Notes: generated from the letters alone by a model not told the origin. A stretch of DNA of 64,000 nt from Marinobacter sp050379415 (GCF_050379415.1 NZ_JBNRLS010000001.1:124001-188000); one strand, 5' to 3'. Shown: positions 52,976-61,898, counted from the stretch's first letter. A program made the numbers and translations.

Positions 52976-54787
52976 ATGTCAGATTCCAACCGCAAGACCG
53001 TGCGTATCGGCTGCTCCGCCGCGTTCTGGGGCGACACCGAGACCGCCGCCGCCCAACTGGTCAGGAAGGGCAATATCGACTACCTGGTGGCGGATTACCT
53101 GGCCGAGATCACCATGTCGATCATGGCCGGCCAGAAGATGAAGGACCCGACCCAGGGTTATGCCCGGGATTTTGTCCAGACTGTGATGGGCCCCTTGCTT
53201 GGCGAGATCAAAGAGAAAGGCATCCGGGTGCTGGCCAATGCCGGCGGCGTAAATCCCGTAGCCTGCCGCGATGCCCTCCAGTCGTTGTGCGAGAAGGCCG
53301 GTGTCGATCTGAAGATCGCCCTGGTGCTCGGTGACGACCTGCTGATGAAGAAGAAAAAGCTCTCCGACGCCGGCATCACCGAAATGACCACCGGCGAGCC
53401 GATGCCAGCCATGATGGTCAGCCTCAACGCCTATCTGGGGGCACCGGGCCTCGTGAGCGCGCTGGAACAGGACGCCGACATTGTCATCACCGGCCGCGTG
53501 GCGGACAGCGCCCTGGTACTGGCACCGTTGGTGCACGAGTTCGGCTGGCAATGGGACGACTATGACAAACTGGCCCAGGGCAGCCTCGCCGGCCACCTGC
53601 TGGAATGCGGTGCCCAGGCCACCGGCGGCAACTTCACCGACTGGCTGGATGTGGCCGACGGCTATGCCGACATGGGTTTTCCGATCGCCGAGGTCAGCGC
53701 CTCGGGCGACTTTGCCATCACCAAGCCCGAGGACACCGACGGCATGGTCAGCCGGGGAACCGTGGCCGAACAACTGGTCTATGAGATCGGCGATCCCCGT
53801 GCCTATCTTCTTCCCGATGTGGTGTGTGATTTCACCGGGGTCACTCTCGAAGAGTCCGGCCCCGACCGGGTAACGGTCAAAGGGGCCCGTGGCCAGAGGC
53901 CAACTGACAGCTACAAGGTCTCCGGCACCTGGCCGGACGGTTTCAAGTGCACCGTCACCTTCCTGCTGGCCGGCCTCGATGCCCGCAACAAGGCGCAGAC
54001 CGTGGCCGAGGCCATCCTGGCCAAAACCTCCCGCCTGTTCAGCGAACGGGGCCTGCCAGATTACTCGGAAACCAGCATCGAACTGCTGGGTACCGAAAGT
54101 ACCTACGGTGCCCACGCCCGCGGCCAGGACTGCCGGGAAGTGGTGGTGAAGATCAGCACCGCCCACCCGAAGAAAGAGGCCCTGGTACTGTTCTCCCGGG
54201 AAATCGCCCAGGCCGCCACCGGCATGGCACCCGGGATAACCGGCATCGTGGGCGGGCGGCCGACCGTCTGGCCCAAGATCCGGCTCTGGTCCTGCCTGGT
54301 TCCGAAGACCGACGTCTCGGTAACCGTAGACCTGGGAGGAGAACAGACGCCCGTGTCGATCCACACAGACGGCGGCTTTGATCCATCCGGACTTCCCGAC
54401 GCTCCGGAGACCTCCACCATCACGGAAACCGACCTGGTGGTCCCATTGATCGAACTGGCCTGGGCCCGCAGCGGAGACAAGGGTGATCACAGCAACATCG
54501 GCGTTATCGCCCGCGACCCGGCCTTCGAGCCCTACATCGCTGCCGCCCTGACCGAGGCCGCCGTCGCGGACTGGATGGCCCATACCCTGAATCCCGAAAT
54601 CGGACAGGTCACCCGCTGGGCCCTGCCCGGACTGCATGCTTTCAATTTCCTGCTGGAACACAGCCTCGGGGGCGGCGGCGTCGCGAGCCTGCGCATCGAT
54701 CCCCAGGGCAAGGCCTTCGCCCAGCAACTTCTGGAATTCCCCGTGCCCGTCAGCCGGGCCGTGTATGAAAAAGGACAAAAACGATGA
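52976..54787 (+). CDS. atuA: Acyclic terpene utilisation protein AtuA
   Basis: A 603-residue protein of the AtuA (DUF1446) family, required for growth on citronellol/geraniol in P. aeruginosa but without a settled biochemical role. Typical stretches: IGCSAAFWGDTETAAAQL, ANAGGVNPVACRDAL, ADIVITGRVADSALVLAP, ELLGTESTYGAHAR, and the C-terminal ELAWARSGDKGDHSNIGVIARD. AGGCAG precedes the ATG. It is the first gene of the atu operon, and atuB overlaps its end by four bases. Confidence 0.93.
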   Translation: MSDSNRKTVRIGCSAAFWGDTETAAAQLVRKGNIDYLVADYLAEITMSIMAGQKMKDPTQGYARDFVQTVMGPLLGEIKEKGIRVLANAGGVNPVACRDALQSLCEKAGVDLKIALVLGDDLLMKKKKLSDAGITEMTTGEPMPAMMVSLNAYLGAPGLVSALEQDADIVITGRVADSALVLAPLVHEFGWQWDDYDKLAQGSLAGHLLECGAQATGGNFTDWLDVADGYADMGFPIAEVSASGDFAITKPEDTDGMVSRGTVAEQLVYEIGDPRAYLLPDVVCDFTGVTLEESGPDRVTVKGARGQRPTDSYKVSGTWPDGFKCTVTFLLAGLDARNKAQTVAEAILAKTSRLFSERGLPDYSETSIELLGTESTYGAHARGQDCREVVVKISTAHPKKEALVLFSREIAQAATGMAPGITGIVGGRPTVWPKIRLWSCLVPKTDVSVTVDLGGEQTPVSIHTDGGFDPSGLPDAPETSTITETDLVVPLIELAWARSGDKGDHSNIGVIARDPAFEPYIAAALTEAAVADWMAHTLNPEIGQVTRWALPGLHAFNFLLEHSLGGGGVASLRIDPQGKAFAQQLLEFPVPVSRAVYEKGQKR

Positions 54788-55650
54788 GTTATCGCTCTGT
54801 ATTCCAGCCGGACCTGTTCAAAGACCACGTCTACATCGTCACCGGCGGTGGCTCCGGTATCGGCCGGTGCACCGCCCACGAGCTGGCCGCCCTGGGCGCC
54901 CGGGTCGCGCTGGTAGGCCGCAAGCAGGAGAAAGTTGATGCGGTGAAGGCGGAGATCACAGAGGACGGCGGCATCGCTTCCGCTCATGCGTGCGATATCC
55001 GCGAAGAAGAGTCGGTCAAAGCCACGGTCGCCGCCATTATCGCCGAACACGGCAGCCTGAACGGTGTGGTGAACAATGCCGGTGGCCAGTTTGCCTCCCC
55101 TCTGACCGGCATCAACCAGAAAGGCTGGGAAACCGTGGTCCGGACCAACCTCACCGGCGGCTTCCTGATGGCCCGGGAAGCCTACACCCAGGCCCTGAGT
55201 AAAACCGGCGGTGCCATCGTCAACATTGTCGCCGACATGTGGGGCGGCATGCCCGGCATGGGCCACTCCGGCGCCGCCCGGGCCGGGATGGTCAACTTCA
55301 CCCAGACCGCCGCTGTGGAATGGGCTCCGTCCGGTGTCCGTGTCAACGCCGTGGCGCCCGGCTGGATCGCCTCCAGCGGCATGGACAACTATCCCGCACA
55401 TATGAAGAGCTGGATCCGCAGCCTGGCCGATGCCGTGCCAATCAAGCGCCTGGGCACTGAATCGGAAGTCAGCGCCGCCATCTGTTTCCTGCTCAGCCCC
55501 GCCGCCGCCTTCATCTCCGGCGATTGCCTGAGAATCGACGGCGCCGCCTCCCAGGGCGGCCGGGTCTGGCCGATGCCGAAAGCCAAAAACAACGAGGCTT
55601 GGAACGGCTTCCACCGCGCCGTCACCCCAAAAGTTCTGAGCGAGGACTGA
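54784..55650 (+). CDS. atuB: SDR family oxidoreductase AtuB
   Basis: Short-chain dehydrogenase of 288 residues. The cofactor motif is TGGGSGIGR near residue 20; NNAGGQ follows. The usual YxxxK catalytic pair is not evident: the place where Tyr is expected reads MGHSGAARAGMVNFT, as in the 2,4-dienoyl-CoA reductase-like branch of SDRs. It may therefore act on an unsaturated acyl-CoA rather than an alcohol (inference). ATGA overlap with atuA indicates coupling. Confidence 0.88.
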   Translation: MSYRSVFQPDLFKDHVYIVTGGGSGIGRCTAHELAALGARVALVGRKQEKVDAVKAEITEDGGIASAHACDIREEESVKATVAAIIAEHGSLNGVVNNAGGQFASPLTGINQKGWETVVRTNLTGGFLMAREAYTQALSKTGGAIVNIVADMWGGMPGMGHSGAARAGMVNFTQTAAVEWAPSGVRVNAVAPGWIASSGMDNYPAHMKSWIRSLADAVPIKRLGTESEVSAAICFLLSPAAAFISGDCLRIDGAASQGGRVWPMPKAKNNEAWNGFHRAVTPKVLSED

Positions 55651-55660
55651 GGAGCCGACC

Positions 55661-57277
55661 ATGCAGGTACTCGAAACCACGGTAAATCCCCAGTCCGACG
55701 ACTTCCGGACCAACGCCGACGCCATGGAGGCCCACATCCGTACCTTCCGCGAGGTGGAGCAGAAAGTGCTGGATCTGGCCGAATCGGCGCGGGAAAAATT
55801 CACCAAACGGGGCAAACTCCTGCCCCGGGACCGGATCAACCGGTTGCTGGACCGGGGCAGTGAGTTCCTGGAACTCTGCTCTCTGGCCGGATACAAGATG
55901 CACGATGACAAGGACGGCTCCCAGGCCGGCGGTGGCATCATCGCCGGCATCGGCTCCGTCAGCGGCGTCCGCTGCCTGGTTGTGGCCAGCAACAGCGCCA
56001 TCAAGGGCGGCACCATCACCCCAGCCGGCCTGGACAAGACCCTGCGGCTCCAACAGATCGCCATGGAGAACAAACTGCCCGTGGTGTCCCTGTCCGAAAG
56101 CGGCGGTGCCAACCTCAACTACGCCACCGACATCTTTGTACTCGGCGCCAGAGGCTTCGCCAATCAGGCCCGCATGTCCGCCGCCGGCATCCCCCAGGTC
56201 ACCGTCGTCCATGGCAACGCCACTGCTGGCGGCGCTTACCAGCCGGGACTTTCGGACTACGTCATCACTGTGCGGGAGCAAGCCAAAATGTTCCTGGCCG
56301 GCCCGCCCCTGCTGAAAGCCGCCACCGGCGAAGTGGCCACCGATGAGGAGCTGGGCGGCGCGGAAATGCACGCCACCGTCGCCGGCACCGCCGAATACCT
56401 GGCCGAAGACGACGCCGACGGCATCCGCCAGGCCCGGGAAATCCTCGGCGCCCTGCCCTGGAACGAACAATTACCGCCGCAGCGGGAGATGTCGTGGGAG
56501 CAACCTCTGTATCCGGCTGAAGAACTTCTCGGGGTAATCCCCGCCGATTCCAAGAAGCCCTACGATGTGCGGGAAATCCTCGCCCGCATCGCCGATGGCT
56601 CCCGATTCCTGGACTTCAAGAACGGCTACGACGACCAGACCGTCTGCGGCACCATCCGGATTGAAGGCCATTCCGTCGGCATCATCGGCAACAACGGCCC
56701 GATCACCCCGGAAGGCTCCACCAAGGCGGCCCAGTTCATCCAACTCTGCGACCAGGCCGGCACCCCGATCCTGTTCCTGCACAACACCACCGGTTTCATG
56801 GTGGGAACCCATTCCGAACAGAACGGCATCATCAAACACGGGTCAAAGATGATTCAGGCGGTGGCGAACTGCCAGGTGCCGAAGTTCGCAATTGTGGTTG
56901 GCGGTTCCTATGGTGCAGGTAACTACGCGATGTGCGGCCGGGGCCTCGATCCCCGCTTCATTTTCGCCTGGCCCAACAGCCGAACGGCTGTGATGGGTCC
57001 GGCTCAGGCGGGCAAGGTGATGCGCATCGTGGCGGAGGAGAAGCAACGCCGGGGCGGCATGGAGCCGGATGCCAAGACGTTGGATTTTCTGGAGCAGGCG
57101 ACGGCCAAGAAACTGGAGGATGGCTCCACGGCTCTCTACGGAACGGCCCGGCTCTGGGACGACGGCCTGATCGATCCTCGCGATACCCGGCGGGTTCTGG
57201 CTTTGGTCCTGTCAGTCTGTCGCGAGGCCGAGCTTCGGCAGCTACGGCCCAATAGTTTTGGTGTGGCCCGGTTTTGA
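55661..57277 (+). CDS. atuC: Geranyl-CoA carboxylase, carboxyltransferase (beta) subunit
   Basis: A 538-residue biotin-dependent carboxyltransferase with crotonase-like N and C halves (GGGIIAGIGSVSGVRCLVVASN; later FLHNTTGFMVGTHSEQNGI and VGGSYGAGNYAMCGRGLDPRF, split by eye). The order next to AtuA, AtuB, AtuD-F favours geranyl-CoA over methylcrotonyl-CoA as substrate, since no liu gene set is present. GAGGAGC precedes the ATG. A 368-base gap with repeat copy 3 follows. Confidence 0.92.
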   Translation: MQVLETTVNPQSDDFRTNADAMEAHIRTFREVEQKVLDLAESAREKFTKRGKLLPRDRINRLLDRGSEFLELCSLAGYKMHDDKDGSQAGGGIIAGIGSVSGVRCLVVASNSAIKGGTITPAGLDKTLRLQQIAMENKLPVVSLSESGGANLNYATDIFVLGARGFANQARMSAAGIPQVTVVHGNATAGGAYQPGLSDYVITVREQAKMFLAGPPLLKAATGEVATDEELGGAEMHATVAGTAEYLAEDDADGIRQAREILGALPWNEQLPPQREMSWEQPLYPAEELLGVIPADSKKPYDVREILARIADGSRFLDFKNGYDDQTVCGTIRIEGHSVGIIGNNGPITPEGSTKAAQFIQLCDQAGTPILFLHNTTGFMVGTHSEQNGIIKHGSKMIQAVANCQVPKFAIVVGGSYGAGNYAMCGRGLDPRFIFAWPNSRTAVMGPAQAGKVMRIVAEEKQRRGGMEPDAKTLDFLEQATAKKLEDGSTALYGTARLWDDGLIDPRDTRRVLALVLSVCREAELRQLRPNSFGVARF

Positions 57278-57645
57278 TCTGGCCATCGGTGGAGCCCGCC
57301 TCGTGGGGTTCGAATTTGAGGGGGCGAACCGGTTGGAAGGACCGCCCCTTTAAGAGTCAGCTTTTCGAGGCAAACAAAGACACAAGAACAACAGAGAAAG
57401 AGGCTCGTTACGGCAAAGGGGCAACCAAAAAAAGGAATTCAACAGGAAGCAACGCTGTCTCAGACAAAGGCGGCTGTGGGGGAAGGCTTTCAGAAAATGT
57501 AGAGGGCCATGGATGGCCCGAAACAAGCGCACATGGACGTGCTCGTAGCGGTTTTCTGAAAGCCTTCCCCCACAGTCGCCGCCCAGACTAACGGACGTGC
57601 ACCAAAACCAGAAGGCACGAACTAACCACCCAGGAGAACAAGAAC
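57278..57645. other. atuC-atuD intergenic interval
   Basis: This 368-base gap inside the operon contains repeat copy 3 (57469-57580), a modest hairpin at 57319-57350 (GGGGCG with CGCCCC plus two flanking pairs, followed by only a short T run) and an A-rich tract around 57365-57440. I see no coding frame with a ribosome binding site. The atuD ribosome binding site AGGAG is at 57632-57636. Confidence 0.7.
57469..57580 (+). repeat. Variable-stem palindromic repeat, copy 3
   Basis: Arms 57469-57497 and 57552-57580 pair over 29 bases; the single deviation is a G-U pair when the plus strand is the RNA. Core 57498-57551 is 54 bases. It lies between atuC and atuD in the operon sense orientation, ending 65 bases before the atuD start. 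Confidence 0.93.
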
Positions 57646-58806
57646 GTGAAATTCACAGCCGAACACGAAGCCCTGAGGAAAACGGTAAGAGACTTCGTCG
57701 AAAAAGAGATCAACCCCTACTGCGACGAATGGGAAGAAGCCGGCGAGTTTCCCATCCATGATTTGTTCAAGAAACTCGGCAACCTCGGCATCCTCGGCAT
57801 CCAGAAGCCGGAAGAGTATGGCGGCATGGGCCTGGATTACAGCTACAACCTGGTTGCGGCCGAAGAACTGGGAACGGCGCTGTGTGGTGGTGTGCCACTG
57901 GCGATCGGCGTGCAGACCGACATGTGTACCCCCGCCCTCGCCCGCTTCGGCTCCGACGAACTCAAACGCGACTTCCTCGCCCCGGCCATTGCCGGTGACA
58001 TGGTGGGCTGTATCGGCGTAAGCGAGGTCGGCGCAGGTTCGGACGTTGCCGGTCTGAAGACGACCGCGAAGAAAGACGGCGATGACTACATCATCAACGG
58101 CTCGAAGATGTGGATCACCAACTCGCCGAAGGCTGACTTCATCTGCCTGCTCGCCAACACCAGCGACGACAAGCCGCACAAGAACAAGTCCCTGATCGTG
58201 GTACCGATGAACTCCCCCGGCATCACTTTCAGTCCGCATCTGAACAAGCTGGGCATGCGCTCCTCTGAAACCGCCCAGATCTTCTTCGACGACGTCCGTG
58301 TTCCCCAGCGCAACCGGATCGGTGCCGAGGGCACGGGTTTCATGATGCAGATGCTGCAGTTCCAGGAGGAACGGATGTGGGGCGCAGCCAACGTCATCAA
58401 GGCGCTGGAAGTCTGTATCGACAAGACCATCGAGTACTGCCGCGAACGAAAAACATTCGGTCAGCCGCTGCTGGACAACCAGTATATCCATTTCCGGCTG
58501 GCAGAGCTGCAGACAGAAGTGGAGGCCCTGCGGGCGCTGACCTACCAGGCCTGTGAACTTCACATTGCCGGCAAGGACGTGACCAGACTGGCGTCCATGG
58601 CCAAGCTCAAGGCCGGGCGTCTGGGTCGCGAGGTGACGGACAGCTGTCTGCAGTACTGGGGTGGTAACGGTTACATGTGGGACAACCCCGTGTCACGGGC
58701 TTACCGGGATGTCCGGCTGGTGTCCATCGGCGGCGGTGCCGACGAAATCATGCTCGGGATTATCTGCAAGCTGATGGGTACCTTGCCTGGTAAGCGCCGC
58801 GACTGA
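57646..58806 (+). CDS. atuD: Acyl-CoA dehydrogenase AtuD (citronellyl-CoA dehydrogenase type)
   Basis: A 386-residue FAD acyl-CoA dehydrogenase. Family motifs: GCIGVSEVGAGSDVAGL and KMWITNSPKADF (FAD contacts), ERKTFGQPLLDNQYI, and the C-terminal YWGGNGYMWDNPVSRAYRDVR. In the atu pathway it would oxidise citronellyl-CoA to geranyl-CoA. The start is GTG 57646 with AGGAG nine bases upstream. Convergently oriented repeats 3 and 4 flank it. Confidence 0.92.
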   Translation: MKFTAEHEALRKTVRDFVEKEINPYCDEWEEAGEFPIHDLFKKLGNLGILGIQKPEEYGGMGLDYSYNLVAAEELGTALCGGVPLAIGVQTDMCTPALARFGSDELKRDFLAPAIAGDMVGCIGVSEVGAGSDVAGLKTTAKKDGDDYIINGSKMWITNSPKADFICLLANTSDDKPHKNKSLIVVPMNSPGITFSPHLNKLGMRSSETAQIFFDDVRVPQRNRIGAEGTGFMMQMLQFQEERMWGAANVIKALEVCIDKTIEYCRERKTFGQPLLDNQYIHFRLAELQTEVEALRALTYQACELHIAGKDVTRLASMAKLKAGRLGREVTDSCLQYWGGNGYMWDNPVSRAYRDVRLVSIGGGADEIMLGIICKLMGTLPGKRRD

Positions 58807-58827
58807 CCAGAGCCAAACTCGGTGCAT

Positions 58828-58941
58828 GGTCGGCAGCCCGGAAGCACTTGCCAGGACACGCTACGAGCACGTCCATGTGCGCTCGTTTCGGGCCGTCCTT
58901 GGCCCTCAACGGTCCTGGCAAGTGCTTCCGGGCTGCCGACC
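58828..58941 (-). repeat. Variable-stem palindromic repeat, copy 4
   Basis: Arms 58828-58857 and 58912-58941 are perfect 30-base reverse complements. Core 58858-58911 is 54 bases and reads on the minus strand, against the operon. It has the only CGAGC...GCTCG pairing variant in the second core hairpin. Imperfect 17-base direct repeats (13 matches, all differences transitions) lie immediately outside or overlapping the outer ends, at 58813-58829 and 58942-58958. Confidence 0.93.
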
Positions 58942-58966
58942 CCAAATTTAGTGCGTGGAGTCACAA

Positions 58967-59788
58967 ATGGAACAGTTACCTCATTGCGAAACGCTTCTTC
59001 TTGAAAAACAGGGCCCAACCCTGTTTTTAACCATCAACCGCCCCGATGTCCGCAACGCCATGAGCCTGCAGATGGTGGCGGAACTGGCAACGATCTTTAC
59101 CCAGATCGAACACGACGAAACCATCCGTGCCGTCGTCATCCGCGGTGCCGGAGGCCACTTCTGTGCCGGTGGCGACATCAAGGACATGGCCGGGGCACGG
59201 GGGCAAAAACCGGAAGAAGGCCAGCACGACCCGTTCTACAAACTGAACCGCGCCTTCGGCCAGATGATCGAGCAGGTCAACGAGTCCTCAAAAGTCGTTA
59301 TCGCGGTGACCGAAGGAGCGGTTATGGGTGGAGGCTTCGGCCTGGCCTGCGTCTCCGACGTCGCCATCGCCGGACCAATGGCCAAGTTCGGAATGCCGGA
59401 AACCACCCTGGGCGTTATCCCCGCCCAGATCGCCCCGTTCGTGGTGGAACGCATCGGCCTGACCCAGGCCCGTCGGCTGGCCCTGCTCGGCCTTCGGATT
59501 GACGCCAAAGAAGCCTGTGCCCTGGGCATAGTCCATCAGCTTGCGGAAACAGACGAAGACGTGGACCAACTCCTGGAACAGGCCCTTGAACGCGTCCGCC
59601 TTTGTGCCCCCAACGCCACGGCCGAGACCAAGGCGCTGCTGCACCGGGTCGGCCACGAACCAATGCACAAACTCCTGGACAGCGCCGCGGAAAAATTCGC
59701 AGAGGCCATCCGTGGCCCGGAAGGCGCCGAAGGCACCATGGCGTTCATGCAAAAACGCGAACCAAAGTGGGCAGGCGACACCGAATGA
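58967..59788 (+). CDS. atuE: Enoyl-CoA hydratase family protein AtuE (isohexenylglutaconyl-CoA hydratase type)
   Basis: A 273-residue crotonase. NRPDVRNAMSLQMV, GAGGHFCAGGDIKDMAG (oxyanion hole) and EGAVMGGGFGLACVSDVAIAG are the family motifs; the catalytic-Glu area is KFGMPETTLGVIP. In the atu pathway it would hydrate isohexenylglutaconyl-CoA, the product of geranyl-CoA carboxylation. ATG 58967 has GGAG six bases upstream. It lies between divergently oriented repeats 4 and 5. Confidence 0.9.
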   Translation: MEQLPHCETLLLEKQGPTLFLTINRPDVRNAMSLQMVAELATIFTQIEHDETIRAVVIRGAGGHFCAGGDIKDMAGARGQKPEEGQHDPFYKLNRAFGQMIEQVNESSKVVIAVTEGAVMGGGFGLACVSDVAIAGPMAKFGMPETTLGVIPAQIAPFVVERIGLTQARRLALLGLRIDAKEACALGIVHQLAETDEDVDQLLEQALERVRLCAPNATAETKALLHRVGHEPMHKLLDSAAEKFAEAIRGPEGAEGTMAFMQKREPKWAGDTE

Positions 59789-59796
59789 TCGCGGGA

Positions 59797-59912
59797 GCAG
59801 CGGTGTGCCGGGAGGCGTTCCAGAAAATGTTGAAGGCCAAGGATGGCCTGAAACAAGCGCACATGGACGTGCTCGTAGCGGTTTTCTGGAACGCCTCCCG
59901 GCACACCGCTGC
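59797..59912 (+). repeat. Variable-stem palindromic repeat, copy 5
   Basis: Arms 59797-59827 and 59882-59912 are perfect 31-base reverse complements, the longest stem in the window. Core 59828-59881 (54 bases) is identical to that of copy 2, although the arms of the two copies are unrelated. It fills the gap between atuE and atuF, starting nine bases after the atuE stop and ending 30 bases before the atuF start. Confidence 0.93.
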
Positions 59913-59942
59913 GGACTTGCACCCAACTCAGAGAAAACCACA

Positions 59943-61898
59943 ATGCTAAAAAAACTCCTGATAGCCAACCGAGGCGAAATCGCCGTAAGGGTGATCCACA
60001 CCGCCAAAGCCCTGGGCTACCGCACCGTCGCGGTCCACTCCGAAGCGGACGCCAACGCCCTGCACGTGGAACTGGCCGATGAAGCCGTCTGCATTGGTCC
60101 GGCACAGGTCTCAGCCTCCTACCTGAATGCCGATGCGATACTCGATGCGGCACGGAAAACCGGCGCCGACTGCGTTCACCCCGGTTACGGCTTCCTTTCC
60201 GAGAACTCCGCCTTCGCCAAAGCCTGCAAAGACGCCGGCCTGGTCTTCGTCGGCCCGCCCGAATCTGCCATCGAACTGATGGGCAGCAAACGCCGCTCCA
60301 AGATCGCCATGCAGGAAGCCGGCGTCCCCGTCGTTCCCGGCTACGAAGGCGACAACGCCAGCGACGACGAGCTGATCCAGGCCGCAACCGATATCGGTTT
60401 CCCGCTCATGGTCAAAGCCTCAGCGGGCGGTGGCGGCCGGGGCATGCGACTGGTCGAAAGCGAAGCCGAACTGGCCGACAACCTCAAACGGGCCCGCTCC
60501 GAGGCCAAACAGGCCTTCGGTGACGACGAGCTGATCCTCGAAAAAGCCGTCATCGAACCCCGGCACGTGGAGATCCAGGTCTTTGCCGACCGCCAGGGTA
60601 ACGCCGTCTACCTGGGCGAACGGGACTGCTCCGTGCAACGGCGCCACCAGAAAGTGGTCGAAGAAGCCCCCTCCCCCTTTGTCACTCCCGACCTCCGCCA
60701 GGCCATGGGCGAGGCCGCCGTACGGGCCGCGCTCGCTTGCGGTTATGAAGGCGCCGGCACCGTCGAGTTCCTCGTGGACAAGGACCGCAACTTCTACTTC
60801 CTCGAAATGAACACCCGCCTGCAAGTGGAACACCCGGTCACCGAACTGATAACCGGCCAGGACCTGGTGGCCTGGCAGCTTGCCGTTGCCGAGGGCCAGC
60901 CCCTGCCGCTGACCCAGGATGAGATCACACTCAACGGCCATGCCATCGAAGTGCGCCTCTACGCCGAAGATCCGGCCCACGGCTTCACCCCGCAGACCGG
61001 CAAACTCCACCGGTTTGACCCTGCCGACGGTGAAGGCCTGCGCTACGACACCGGCATCCGCTCCGGCGACACCGTCAGCCCCCACTACGACCCCATGCTG
61101 GCCAAAGTCATTGCCTGGGGCCAGACACGGGATGAGGCGCGCCGCCGGCTGGTTCGCGCTCTCGAGGATACGACAGTATTCGGTGTCACCACCAATCGCT
61201 GGTTCCTCAGCCGGATCATCGCCAATGACACCTTCGGCGCCGGTGAAGCCACCACAGGCTTCCTGCAAAGCGCGTTCGCCGACGATCCATCCCTGTCGCC
61301 CCAGAAACTCCGCATCCGGGAACTGGCCCTGAGCGCCTGCCCCCTCGGCCTTGGCAGTTCAGGCCAAGGGGGCTGGAGCAACGCACCGGCCACGGTCATA
61401 CCCATCAAACTGGAGGTGCAGGACGAAACCCTGGAGCTCAGGATCCGGAAAAGCGGCAACAGCCTGTCCGTGAGCCACGGCGACGACGAATACCACCTGG
61501 ATGTCCAGAGCCACTCCGATGGCCTGTTATGCATCATCGACAACGGCGTTCGTCAGCGTTGCCAATACCACCGGGAAGGCGATTCCCTATATTTGCAGGC
61601 ATTCGGCCAGTCCTGGTCGGTGCGCGATGTAACCCACCAGCCAGCGGCTGGCAGTGCCGGTACCGGGAGCGGCAAGCTACAGGCCAGCATGGACGGAGCT
61701 ATCATTGATGTACTGGTGGCCGAAGGCGAAACCGTGGAGCAGGGCCAGACCCTGGTCATCCTCGAAGCCATGAAGATGGAACACCCGGTCAAGGCCGACC
61801 GATCTGGCGTTGTCGCCGGCGTGCATACCAGCACCGGGGCACAGGTCAAACGCAGCCAACTCCTGGTGGAAATTACAGTCACTGAAGAGAAAACATGA
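59943..61898 (+). CDS. atuF: Geranyl-CoA carboxylase, biotin-containing (alpha) subunit
   Basis: A 651-residue protein with biotin carboxylase and biotin carrier domains. N-terminal LLIANRGEIAVRVI, ATP-grasp KASAGGGGRGMRLV, and ERDCSVQRRHQKVVEEAP, then EMNTRLQVEHPVTE. The C-terminal carrier has EAMKMEHPV with the biotinylated Lys, so bioB at the left of the window supplies its cofactor. ATG 59943 is chosen; the frame continues upstream across copy 5 and atuE but only as an out-of-frame shadow. It overlaps the next gene by four bases. Confidence 0.94.
   Translation: MLKKLLIANRGEIAVRVIHTAKALGYRTVAVHSEADANALHVELADEAVCIGPAQVSASYLNADAILDAARKTGADCVHPGYGFLSENSAFAKACKDAGLVFVGPPESAIELMGSKRRSKIAMQEAGVPVVPGYEGDNASDDELIQAATDIGFPLMVKASAGGGGRGMRLVESEAELADNLKRARSEAKQAFGDDELILEKAVIEPRHVEIQVFADRQGNAVYLGERDCSVQRRHQKVVEEAPSPFVTPDLRQAMGEAAVRAALACGYEGAGTVEFLVDKDRNFYFLEMNTRLQVEHPVTELITGQDLVAWQLAVAEGQPLPLTQDEITLNGHAIEVRLYAEDPAHGFTPQTGKLHRFDPADGEGLRYDTGIRSGDTVSPHYDPMLAKVIAWGQTRDEARRRLVRALEDTTVFGVTTNRWFLSRIIANDTFGAGEATTGFLQSAFADDPSLSPQKLRIRELALSACPLGLGSSGQGGWSNAPATVIPIKLEVQDETLELRIRKSGNSLSVSHGDDEYHLDVQSHSDGLLCIIDNGVRQRCQYHREGDSLYLQAFGQSWSVRDVTHQPAAGSAGTGSGKLQASMDGAIIDVLVAEGETVEQGQTLVILEAMKMEHPVKADRSGVVAGVHTSTGAQVKRSQLLVEITVTEEKT

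Noticed and set aside
52979..54778. 599-codon minus-strand frame opposite atuA, and similar long antisense frames opposite purA, hisZ, atuF and atuH
   Set aside because: They are mirror frames of GC-rich genes with recognisable sense products; none shows a domain, and their compositions (Gly/His/Gln/Arg rich) are those of antisense shadows.
57319..57350. Hairpin after atuC as an intrinsic terminator
   Set aside because: The stem is short with a long loop and only three T follow; it may slow but probably does not stop transcription into atuD.
59541..59942. Upstream extension of the atuF reading frame through copy 5 and part of atuE
   Set aside because: It is an out-of-frame reading of atuE plus the repeat; the biotin carboxylase N-terminus starts at 59943 and no homology or ribosome binding site supports a longer protein.
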